Origin: Brevundimonas intermedia
GTDB lineage: Bacteria; Pseudomonadota; Alphaproteobacteria; Caulobacterales; Caulobacteraceae
Length of the DNA: 64,000 bases
NCBI RefSeq assembly: GCF_027922165.1
Contig: NZ_BSFD01000002.1
Location: forward strand, 104,853-168,852
Direction of reading: 5' to 3'
The translations under genes and the position numbers were made by a program. Under the pieces are notes generated by a model. The model did not search any database. It was not told the DNA's origin and saw only the letters and a list, made by a program, of their open reading frames with translations. The number at the start of each line of letters is the position of its first letter. The first letter of the stretch is position 1. This document shows positions 46,045 through 53,707 of this stretch, in pieces.

Positions 46045-47046
46045 ATGCATCTCGCCCGCTTCGCTCGTATCCGCCTCGCCCACCTGCCGACGCCGCTGGA
46101 GCCCCTGCCCCGGCTTTCGGAAGAACTCGGCCTCGATCTGTGGATCAAGCGTGACGACTGCACCGGCCTGGCGGGCGGCGGCAACAAGACCCGCAAGCTC
46201 GAGTTTCTGCTCGGCGCGGCCGTTGAAGCGGGCGCGGACACGCTCGTCACCCAGGGCGCGGTCCAGTCCAATCACGTACGCCAGACGGCCGCCGCCGCCG
46301 CCTCACACGGCCTGGCCTGCGACATCATCCTGGAAGAACGCACCGGCTCAAAGGCCACGGACTATGTCGGCAACGGCAATGTCCTGCTCGACCGTCTATT
46401 CGGCGCCCGGCTGCGCACCGTGCCCGGCGGCGCCGACATGGCGGCCGAACTGGAGATCACGGCCGAGGCGGTGCGGACGCGCGGCGGCGTGCCCTATGTC
46501 ATTCCCGGCGGCGGCTCCAACGCGATCGGCGCCCTAGGATACGCCGACTGCGCGCGCGAACTCGTGGTCCAGGCCGACGACATGGACCTGGCGATCGACC
46601 GGATCGTGACCGCGACGGGCAGCGCCGGCACCCATGCGGGTCTGGTGGCCGGGCTCGCCGTCATCGGCGCCTATATTCCGGTGCTGGGGATCGGCGTTCG
46701 CGCGCCCAAGGACCGCCAGGAAGCCAATGTCTTCAAGCTGGCCGAAGAGACGGCGGCCCTGTTGGGCCAGCCCGGTCGGATCGCGCGCGACCGCGTGGTG
46801 GCCGACTGCGACTATGTCGGCGAAGGCTACGGCCTGATCGATCAGGGCGTGATCGACGCCCTGACCCTGGCGGCGCGGCTGGACGGGATCGTCCTCGACC
46901 CGGTCTACAGCGGCAAGGCGATGAAGGGGCTGATCGCCCTGGCGCGCGGCGGCGCCTTCAAGGGCGAGACGGTCGTCTTCCTGCATACCGGCGGCGCCCA
47001 GGGCCTGTTCGGCTACCAGACCGAGATCGAGGGCGCGCTGCGATGA
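46045..47046 (+). CDS. D-cysteine desulfhydrase / L-cysteate sulfo-lyase family
   Basis: The 333-residue fold-type II PLP enzyme has [14 protein letters not shown] with candidate PLP Lys48, the substrate loop [18 protein letters not shown], and [15 protein letters not shown] binding the phosphate. It ends [18 protein letters not shown]-cysteine desulfhydrase releases H2S from D-cysteine; the close relative CuyA releases sulfite from cysteate, and sequence alone does not decide. Its stop overlaps the racemase ATG (CGATGA), so the two probably act in sequence. Confidence 0.9.
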   Translation: MHLARFARIRLAHLPTPLEPLPRLSEELGLDLWIKRDDCTGLAGGGNKTRKLEFLLGAAVEAGADTLVTQGAVQSNHVRQTAAAAASHGLACDIILEERTGSKATDYVGNGNVLLDRLFGARLRTVPGGADMAAELEITAEAVRTRGGVPYVIPGGGSNAIGALGYADCARELVVQADDMDLAIDRIVTATGSAGTHAGLVAGLAVIGAYIPVLGIGVRAPKDRQEANVFKLAEETAALLGQPGRIARDRVVADCDYVGEGYGLIDQGVIDALTLAARLDGIVLDPVYSGKAMKGLIALARGGAFKGETVVFLHTGGAQGLFGYQTEIEGALR

Positions 47047-47708
47047 GCAAGGCGCTCGGCGTCATCGGCGGCATGGGGCCGGCGGCCACACTGGCCTTTC
47101 TCGACCGCCTTCAAGCCCTGACCCCGGCCCAGGGGGACGCCGACCATATCCGCGTCCTCATGGACCTCAATCCCCAGGTGCCGGACCGCAACACCCGACC
47201 CGGAGAGGCCCGACGCGTGCTCGGCGAAATGGCGGAACGGCTTCGCACCGCCGGGGCGGAGATCCTCGCCATGCCCTGCAACACCGCCCATGCCCAGGCC
47301 GACGAAATTCGGGCCGCCGGCCTTCCGTTCCTGGACATGATCGCCATCACCATCGATCGCGCCGCGACCGCGGGCGTTCAGCGGATCGGAGTCCTGGCGA
47401 CCCCGGGCGGAGAGGCCCTCTACAGCGCCGCGCTGCAGGCGCGCGGCGTTTCGCCGCTGGTCCTGGAGGGCGACGACCGTGCGGCCTTCATGGGTCTGGT
47501 CTACGGCGTCAAACGCGGCGAAATCGGCGCGCCGGCCCGCGCCGAGATGCGGCGGCTCGCCGGCGCCCTGGTCGAGGCTGGGGCCCAGGCCCTGATCGCA
47601 GGCTGCACGGAAATCCCCCTGCTGCTGCCCCCGGACGAAGCCCCGGCGCCCTTGACGGATTCCGCAGAGGCCCTGGCGCAGGCCTGCGTCGCGGCCTGTC
47701 TGACCTGA
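47043..47708 (+). CDS. Aspartate/glutamate-racemase-family protein
   Basis: The 221-residue protein starts [21 protein letters not shown] and has the two-Cys pair of cofactor-independent racemases: Cys79 (AMPCNTAH) and Cys188 (AGCTEIPLL). Coupled to the desulfhydrase, it may racemise cysteine, cysteate or another amino acid so that the PLP enzyme can use it. Confidence 0.92.
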   Translation: MSKALGVIGGMGPAATLAFLDRLQALTPAQGDADHIRVLMDLNPQVPDRNTRPGEARRVLGEMAERLRTAGAEILAMPCNTAHAQADEIRAAGLPFLDMIAITIDRAATAGVQRIGVLATPGGEALYSAALQARGVSPLVLEGDDRAAFMGLVYGVKRGEIGAPARAEMRRLAGALVEAGAQALIAGCTEIPLLLPPDEAPAPLTDSAEALAQACVAACLT

Positions 47709-47804
47709 CCTACCGATCGCTTCGCAATTCGGTTGCAGCCTTTCGCGGGCTCATGGGTTGGCGTTCCAGTCACCGCGGCCTTGGCCGCGCAACGCGAGCC
47801 GCCG

Positions 47805-48908
47805 ATGCAGGCCCCACACCGCTTTCCGACCGCAGTGGCCACCTTCACCCGGTCCGACGATCTTCTGGTCAATGTCCACGACCGTCGGGCCCGGGATCGC
47901 CTCGCCCAGGGCGCGGCGGCCCTGCTGGGCCTGCCCTTCCTCGGCGATCGGGGCGAGGATGACCGCGAGGACGTCTTCCTCGTGCCGGCCGACACCCTGC
48001 TGGTCGACGAGGCGGCGGCGATGGGCGTCCGGAACGACCGGTTCCTGTGGGGCGGAGCCGCCCCTTTCGCCCATGTGGCGACAAAGGCCATTTCCCATGG
48101 CCTGCCTTGGCTTGGGGCCCGGGCGCCCGCTGGCTGGAATTCCGCTCTGGGCGACGCGCTTGGCGACGCGGTCCTCACCGGCGTGACGGCCTTCGATCCG
48201 GACGAGGCCCTGGCGGCCGGGCGCGCATTGCTCCAGTTCGGGCCCGTTCGCGTCAAACAGGTGCGCGCCACCGGCGGTCGGGGCCAGACGGTCGTCACGG
48301 CGCCGGACACTCTCGAAGCGGCGCTGCGTGATCAGCCAGACGGACAGATCGCGGCGTTCGGGATCGTCCTGGAAGAAAATCTTACGGACGTCGAAACCTA
48401 CAGCGTCGGGACCACGGTTCTGGGTTCACATCGGATCGCCTATTGGGGGCTGCAACGGCTTGCGCGCCTCCACGACGGCGAAGAGGTCTATGCCGGGTCA
48501 GACCTGGACGTCGCCCTGGGCGGATACGAAGACCTCCTCGCCTTCGACCTTCCTCTGAAGGCGCGCGCCGCCGTGGAGATGGCCCGCCGTTACGATCGCG
48601 AGACCTTCGCCGCCTATCCCGGCCTGTTCGCGTCGCGTCGCAACTACGACGTCATCATCGGCAAGGACCGAAACGGCGCCACGCGGACCGGCGTCCTAGA
48701 GCAATCCTGGCGCATCGGCGGGGCCAGCGGGGCGGAAATGGCGGCGCTAGAGGCGTTGGTCCGGGATCGAACACCCCGGCTCGTGCGTAGTTTCACCATG
48801 GAAGTCCGTGATGAAGCCGCCGAAATCCCGCCCGGCGCGACGCTCTACTACCAAGGCGTCGATCCTGTAGCCGGACCGATGACCAAATACGCCGGGCTGC
48901 GTCCATGA
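47805..48908 (+). CDS. DUF3182-family protein (ATP-grasp-like)
   Basis: The 367-residue protein matches the DUF3182 pattern: LLVNVHDRRARDRLAQGAA, VPADTLL, VRVKQVRATGGRGQTVV, EENLTDVETYSVGTTVLG and RRNYDVIIGKDRNG. ATP-grasp kinship is inferred from the glycine-rich Lys strand and acidic C-terminal half. Function is unknown. The ATG at 47805 was chosen; a TTG at 47733 is possible, and neither has a strong ribosome-binding site. It overlaps the next gene by four bases. Confidence 0.8.
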   Translation: MQAPHRFPTAVATFTRSDDLLVNVHDRRARDRLAQGAAALLGLPFLGDRGEDDREDVFLVPADTLLVDEAAAMGVRNDRFLWGGAAPFAHVATKAISHGLPWLGARAPAGWNSALGDALGDAVLTGVTAFDPDEALAAGRALLQFGPVRVKQVRATGGRGQTVVTAPDTLEAALRDQPDGQIAAFGIVLEENLTDVETYSVGTTVLGSHRIAYWGLQRLARLHDGEEVYAGSDLDVALGGYEDLLAFDLPLKARAAVEMARRYDRETFAAYPGLFASRRNYDVIIGKDRNGATRTGVLEQSWRIGGASGAEMAALEALVRDRTPRLVRSFTMEVRDEAAEIPPGATLYYQGVDPVAGPMTKYAGLRP

Positions 48909-49669
48909 CTGCAACCAAACGGTTGAACCTCCAGGTCGGCGACGAGATTCTGGAAGGCGCCCTTATGACCCCGGCCCGGTTGATCCCTGGCGTCCTGTTC
49001 GTTCACGGCTGGGGTGGATCAAAGGACCAGGACATGCGTCGAGCCGAAGACATCGCCCAGATGGGCTGTGTCTGTTTCACCTTCGATCTGCGGGGCCATG
49101 CCAAGACCGAGCCGAAGCGCCTGTCGGTCACCCGGGACGACGGCCTCGCCGACGTGCTCGCCGCCTATGATTTCCTGATCGGCCAGCCCATGGTCGACAA
49201 GAACGCGATCGCCGTGGTCGGCACCAGCTACGGCGGCTACCTCGCCACCCTCCTGACGCTTCAGAGGCCGGTCCACTGGTTGGCGCTACGCGTCCCAGCC
49301 CTCTACCCCGACGCGGATTGGAAGACCCCCAAAGCCTTGCTGGATCGCAAGAAGATCGCCCTGTTTCGCAACCGTTTCCGCGGCTATCGCAAGAACCGTT
49401 CGCTAGAAGCCTGCGCCCAGTTCAAGGGCGACGTCCTGATCGTCGAATCCGAGCATGACACCGTCGTGCCTCATCCGACCATCGCCTCCTTCATCGCCGC
49501 CTTCACCTCGGCCAATTCGCTGAGCTACCGGATTATCAAAGGCGGCGACCATGCCTTGCGCGACGAGGCGGTGCGCAAGACCTATCATGACCTCCTGGTG
49601 ACCTGGGTGAGCGAGATGGTCCGCGGCGCGCGTCGAGCGGACCCGAAGACGGCCCCGCCTGCGGCCTAA
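48905..49669 (+). CDS. Alpha/beta hydrolase
   Basis: The 254-residue protein has the oxyanion-hole region FVHGWGGSKDQ, the nucleophile elbow GTSYGGY, the acid in VESEHDTVVPH and the catalytic His in KGGDHALRDE. The substrate is unknown. The overlap with the DUF3182 gene implies a joint function, as a two-gene unit acting on an acyl or peptide-like compound. Confidence 0.9.
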   Translation: MTATKRLNLQVGDEILEGALMTPARLIPGVLFVHGWGGSKDQDMRRAEDIAQMGCVCFTFDLRGHAKTEPKRLSVTRDDGLADVLAAYDFLIGQPMVDKNAIAVVGTSYGGYLATLLTLQRPVHWLALRVPALYPDADWKTPKALLDRKKIALFRNRFRGYRKNRSLEACAQFKGDVLIVESEHDTVVPHPTIASFIAAFTSANSLSYRIIKGGDHALRDEAVRKTYHDLLVTWVSEMVRGARRADPKTAPPAA

Positions 49670-49673
49670 TCAC

Positions 49674-50729
49674 CTAGCGGTCCTGCATACGAGGAAGGAA
49701 TTCTTCGCCGCCAAGACCGGGGTAATGAGCGTCCGCGACGTCGGGATGGGAGCGCAAGCGACTTTTCAGCTGGTTCAATCCCACCTCGCGAAAGATCTGA
49801 TTCAGGGGATCGACCGACACGCCGCGCACGAATCCGCGAAGGGGTTCCGGAAGGGGCAGCACCGGCACGACGGCGTCCGGCTTCGAACCGAGGAAGAAGG
49901 CGACCGAGCATCGGTCCGAGCCGGACGGCGGCGCGATGACATCGTGGATGGCGGCATGCACATAGCCGTCGGTGGCGAGCTCTAGAAGTTCGCCTGCGTT
50001 GACGACGACAGTTCCTGGAATGGGCGGCGCCGCGATCCAACCGCCGTCGTGCGCCCTTACCCTGAGCCCGGGCTGAACCTCCTGAAGCAGAAGGGTGATG
50101 AAACCGCCGTCGCGATGAGCCCCAACCCCTTGGGCCGTCTCCGTCTCACCACGACCGGGATAGCGAATGAGCTTCATCAGCTGTGACGGCGTCGGCTCGT
50201 AGATTTCGGCAAAGGCCCGCTCGGGCTGTCCGAGCGCCGTGGCGATGGCTTCAAGGAGCATAATCCCCACCCGCGTCGCCTCGGCCTGATAGGCGAGCAC
50301 GATCCCCCGCAGCTCGGGCATGGCCTCTGGCCATTGGTTTGGTCCCTGCAGCCGTCGCCAGACGGGCGTGTCGGGCGTCATCGGGAACGGCTCGGCCTCA
50401 GTGTTGATGTCGAGCTGTTCGCGCCAGTCCGGCAGGCCGCGCGTCCGCTCGCACCCAATCCGGGTGTAGCCCCGAAAATGCGGCGAACGGATCATCTCGA
50501 TCTGGAGCTTGTCCTTGAGTGGCAGGGCGAAAAAGCGTCGCACCGCCGCCTGCAGCCCATCCACCAACTGCGGGTCCATCCCGTGTCCGCCAAGGTAAAA
50601 GAAGCCGTAGTCGTGCAGCGCCCTGCGCAACGCCTCCAGGAAGGCCGAGCGGGCATCCGCAGGGCCGCGATAGTCGCCGAGATCGAGAATCGGCAGACGA
50701 TTGTCGTGCGCTGATGAGGCGTGGGCCAT
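49674..50729 (-). CDS. Isopenicillin-N-synthase-family 2-oxoglutarate/Fe(II) oxygenase
   Basis: The 351-residue protein has the family double-stranded helix with iron ligands His205, Asp207 (GAHRDGGFITLLLQ) and His262 (AAIHDVI), and the RCS (273-275) co-substrate-binding pair. The N-terminal LPILDLGDY and FFYLGGHGMD are typical. Such enzymes hydroxylate or cleave organic substrates. An operator of the sulfur type lies 156 bases upstream, so it may release sulfur or process an organosulfur compound. Confidence 0.9.
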   Translation of the reverse strand: MAHASSAHDNRLPILDLGDYRGPADARSAFLEALRRALHDYGFFYLGGHGMDPQLVDGLQAAVRRFFALPLKDKLQIEMIRSPHFRGYTRIGCERTRGLPDWREQLDINTEAEPFPMTPDTPVWRRLQGPNQWPEAMPELRGIVLAYQAEATRVGIMLLEAIATALGQPERAFAEIYEPTPSQLMKLIRYPGRGETETAQGVGAHRDGGFITLLLQEVQPGLRVRAHDGGWIAAPPIPGTVVVNAGELLELATDGYVHAAIHDVIAPPSGSDRCSVAFFLGSKPDAVVPVLPLPEPLRGFVRGVSVDPLNQIFREVGLNQLKSRLRSHPDVADAHYPGLGGEEFLPRMQDR

Positions 50730-50884
50730 GGCGAGAGCTTAACAGACAACGGGTCAGCGATCTGAGCCGAAAAGGACGGAGCCGCATCGAGGCACGGCTC
50801 CGCATAGTTTCAGGACAGGGAGAGATCAGAAGAGACGATGACAGGGCCGCAGCGCTCGCCCCACTCATAAATCGTCCGTGCCGC

Positions 50885-50898
50885 CTTAGATTTTCTGT
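50885..50898. promoter_or_regulatory. Operator upstream of the 2-oxoglutarate oxygenase gene
   Basis: Minus-strand reading ACAGAAAATCTAAG has core AGAAAATCT. It sits in the 215-base gap between the oxygenase start and the end of the MBL-fold gene, where nothing else is recognised. Confidence 0.5.
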
Positions 50899-50944
50899 CT
50901 TGGCCGCAGCCGGGCCGTCTTTGAGAGCCGAAAGCTTCGAGGCC

Positions 50945-51790
50945 CTAGTCAAGCCAGGCCGGCGCTTTGGGCAGAGACGCCACGTCCTCGAGTGAATGCT
51001 GGATGATCACCCGCGCGGCCTCGTGCGCGGCCACGCCCTCGAACCGGTCGAAGGACGCCAAGGTGTCGGCCCGGTCGACATTGACAGCAGGCACACGGCG
51101 ATAGGCCCGGTTCTCGCGCGTGTGAAAGAGATCGCCCGTCAGAAGGATGGGGCCAGCCCTTTCCAGCCGCACCAGGAGGGACTTGTGGCCGGGCGTATGG
51201 CCTGGGGTCTTAAGGATAATCACTCGGCCGTCGCCGAACACATCGGCGTCGCCGTTCACGGCACGGATCATAGCGTGGTCCAGCACTGTCAGACGTTCGG
51301 GCTGTACGCCCAAGGGCGCTGGATCGGTTTTCAAGCCCGTCAGTTCGACAGGATCCATCAGCCAGGTCGCCTCGGGAAAGAGGTTGGCGTTGCCGGAGTG
51401 ATCCGCATGAATGTGGGACAAGGCGACATAGGTGATGTCGCCCGGCTTCAGACCCAGGTCGGCAAGCTGATCGGCCAGCGTCCGCCGCACCGTCCACTGC
51501 CCGCCGAGCTGGCGCATCCCACCGGGAATGGCCGCAAGCCGATCGCCCAGACCCGTGTCCCACAACAGCCATTGCTCACGGTCATGGACCAGAAAACACG
51601 GCACAGCCATGACGCCCGCTTCACCCGCGTGCTCGCCCGTATCGGAAAAGGGCGCCATGTCGTCGAGCGCGAGGGTTCCACAATCGAGCGTGTAGAGCCG
51701 CAGGTCTCCAGAGGTTTGCGCCCAAGCGGGGGAGCCAAGGCCCAGGACGAGGGCCGCCGCTGCAGCGGCGAGAATGGGTAAAGGTCTCAT
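50945..51790 (-). CDS. Exported metallo-beta-lactamase-fold hydrolase (lactonase-like)
   Basis: The 281-residue protein has a signal peptide ending at AWAQ and the HxHxDH zinc motif at 126-131 (SHIHADHSGN), GHTPGHKSLLV with another ligand, and TGDLFHTRENR. The arrangement resembles AHL-lactonase-like MBL proteins. Its ATG at 51790 begins the signal peptide; the longer frame overlaps the divergent LysR start. LysR is probably its regulator. Confidence 0.9.
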   Translation of the reverse strand: MRPLPILAAAAAALVLGLGSPAWAQTSGDLRLYTLDCGTLALDDMAPFSDTGEHAGEAGVMAVPCFLVHDREQWLLWDTGLGDRLAAIPGGMRQLGGQWTVRRTLADQLADLGLKPGDITYVALSHIHADHSGNANLFPEATWLMDPVELTGLKTDPAPLGVQPERLTVLDHAMIRAVNGDADVFGDGRVIILKTPGHTPGHKSLLVRLERAGPILLTGDLFHTRENRAYRRVPAVNVDRADTLASFDRFEGVAAHEAARVIIQHSLEDVASLPKAPAWLD

Positions 51791-51848
51791 CGTCGTCTCC
51801 AATCTGACCCTGTGATCTGAGCCGGCTATCGACGTTCGAAAACTCTCC

Positions 51849-51871
51849 ATTTGCGCACGCCATTTGTGCAA
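51849..51871. promoter_or_regulatory. LysR-type operator candidate
   Basis: CATTTGCGCA and CATTTGTGCA form a 14-base-period direct repeat, and TTGCGCA/TGTGCAA (51851-51857, 51865-51871) an imperfect inverted repeat. They lie just before the LysR start in the divergent region with the MBL hydrolase. Confidence 0.45.
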
Positions 51872-51881
51872 GAATGATCGA

Positions 51882-52739
51882 ATGTTCGATTGGGACGACC
51901 TGCGTGTGTTCGCCGTTCTGGCGCGACTTGGCTCTCTGACCGCCGCCGCGCGCGCGTTGAACGTCAATCATGCGACGGTCGGTCGGCGTGTCGCCGCCCT
52001 GGAGGCGGCTCTGGGCGCGCCCCTGATCGTTCGACTACCGCGCAGCACGCCGCTGACCCCGCAGGGCCAGGCCATCGCAGCGGCGGCGCAGGAGATGGAG
52101 GCTGCGGCCGATGCGGTGACGCGTCGGGCGAAGACACTCGCCGCCACCCTGACCGGCCCGATCAGCATCAGTCTGCCGCCGGCCCTGGCGAGCGGCTTCC
52201 TGGCCGAGCGCCTGCCGACCTTCCAGTCCATGCACCCCACGCTGTCCGTCACCTTGCTGGCGACCTCGACCATCACGTCCCTCGAGCGCGGCGAGGCCGA
52301 TATCGCCATCCGCCTGGTCCGCCCCGACGGCCCCGCCCAGATCAGACGCCGCCTCGGCGAGATGCGCCTGGGGCTTTACGCCGCCCCTGCCGTCGCGCGA
52401 TCACCCGCCTCTGGATGGCGGTTCATTCTATCGGACACGGATCAAGCCGATCTGCCGCATCAAGCCTGGCTGGCGCACTACGCGGGTGATCGCCCCGTCG
52501 CCATCCGCAGCAGCGACATACACACCCAGATCGCCGCCGCCAGGGCGGGGTTGGGGGTCGCCGCAATCCCACACTTCATGGCCAACCGTCTCGACCTGGC
52601 CCAAGTGGACGCCGCAGCGGACGTGCCTTCGCGGACGATCTGGCTGGTCGTACACGAGGGTGTGCGCAAGGCCCCCGCCGTGCAGGCGGCGGCCGCCTGG
52701 TTGACGGAGAGTTTCGCGACGTCGCCGTTTCGCGGCTGA
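51882..52739 (+). CDS. LysR-family transcriptional regulator
   Basis: The 285-residue protein has the N-terminal winged helix (WDDLRVFAVLARLGSLTAAARALNVNHATVGRRVAALE) and an effector domain of periplasmic-binding fold (about 90-285). This subclass (with NHATVGRR) often controls a divergently transcribed enzyme, here the MBL-fold hydrolase. The start ATG at 51882 puts the HTH at the expected position. Confidence 0.93.
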   Translation: MFDWDDLRVFAVLARLGSLTAAARALNVNHATVGRRVAALEAALGAPLIVRLPRSTPLTPQGQAIAAAAQEMEAAADAVTRRAKTLAATLTGPISISLPPALASGFLAERLPTFQSMHPTLSVTLLATSTITSLERGEADIAIRLVRPDGPAQIRRRLGEMRLGLYAAPAVARSPASGWRFILSDTDQADLPHQAWLAHYAGDRPVAIRSSDIHTQIAAARAGLGVAAIPHFMANRLDLAQVDAAADVPSRTIWLVVHEGVRKAPAVQAAAAWLTESFATSPFRG

Positions 52740-52797
52740 AAACTCATCCCGCTCGAGCGCCGAAAACGCCGCTCGCTGCGCAGCCATGGGATGTCTA

Positions 52798-52947
52798 TCA
52801 GACGGTCGTCGAAAGCGCGGTTGTAATCGGCGGGGTTTTGGACGGACGCGCCGCGCCTATGCGCGCGGGCGTCTTTGCATCGTCGGTCCGCGCCAGGGCG
52901 AGGGACAGGCTGTGGCAGCCCTCGGGCAGGTGGAGTTTCGATTTCAT
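52798..52947 (-). CDS. Possible 49-residue protein after the dioxygenase gene
   Basis: The frame starts MKSKLHLPEGCHSLSLALAR, with GAGG seven bases before the ATG, nine bases after the dioxygenase stop on the same strand. It has one Cys and a Thr/Ser/Pro-rich tail. No homologue is recognised. It could be a real operon tail gene or a chance frame. The rest of 52740-52956 shows nothing. Confidence 0.3.
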   Translation of the reverse strand: MKSKLHLPEGCHSLSLALARTDDAKTPARIGAARPSKTPPITTALSTTV

Positions 52948-52956
52948 TTCCCAACC

Positions 52957-53661
52957 TCAGCCGGTTTCCAGCGGGATCGTCGGCGTGACATTGGGGAAGA
53001 TCTGCTCGATCCGGTCGTCGCTGACGTTCGACGGCAGGCCGTAACCGTTCACCGGCTGGGCGCGGTTGACCCAAAGCGCATAGTGCAGGTGATCGGCCCG
53101 CGGGTCGTTGGTGTTCGGATGAAGCAGGATGGTCAGCCCCAGGCTGTTCAACTGCAGCCAAGGCACAAGCACGGGCAACAGGTCGTTGGTGAAGCCGAAA
53201 TAGAAGGACGGGGTCACGTGCGGCCCGCGCGGCTCCAGATTCCAATTGCCCAGTTCGACCGGGAACCGCTCGATGGCCCAGGTCCGCAGCAAGGCCGCCT
53301 TCTCGTAGGTGTCCTCGTCGAAATAGATGTGGGCGTGATAGCTCTTGATGTCGGTATAGGCCCTGGGCAGCGTCGGCCGGGTCTGTTCGCCCGGACGAAT
53401 GCTGACCGGCCGGGTCGTCGGCTCCTTGTAGGTCTCGTAGCCCCACGGACTACGGCCCGGCGTTGCGTCAGGCTGAGGGGGCGGCGCGAGGATCTGGGTC
53501 TGAACCTGGGCTTGGGCCGAGCCGGCGGCGCCGACAAGCCCGGCGGCTAGCGCCAGGCTGGAACCGACGAGCAGGTTGCGCCGTCCCGGCGAGAGCAGGT
53601 CCGCCCAATCCTGGTCCGATTGGGCGTCCGGTTGCGGCTTATGATCAGAGGTCTTGGTCAT
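52957..53661 (-). CDS. Tat-exported DOPA 4,5-dioxygenase-family protein
   Basis: The 234-residue protein carries a twin-arginine signal (SPGRRNLLVGSSLALAAG, Arg27-28). The mature domain follows the DOPA 4,5-dioxygenase family (PF08883), with conserved His in SYHAHIYFDED, GPHVTPSFYFGF and HPNTNDPRADHLHYALWVN. The family does extradiol cleavage of catechols and is usually cytoplasmic, so export is notable. It follows the TonB receptor gene by 46 bases, suggesting action on an imported compound. Confidence 0.85.
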   Translation of the reverse strand: MTKTSDHKPQPDAQSDQDWADLLSPGRRNLLVGSSLALAAGLVGAAGSAQAQVQTQILAPPPQPDATPGRSPWGYETYKEPTTRPVSIRPGEQTRPTLPRAYTDIKSYHAHIYFDEDTYEKAALLRTWAIERFPVELGNWNLEPRGPHVTPSFYFGFTNDLLPVLVPWLQLNSLGLTILLHPNTNDPRADHLHYALWVNRAQPVNGYGLPSNVSDDRIEQIFPNVTPTIPLETG

Positions 53662-53707
53662 CGGTCTTTCGATCCGGAGAAATCCGTTGAGACAGGGATG
53701 AGAGACG

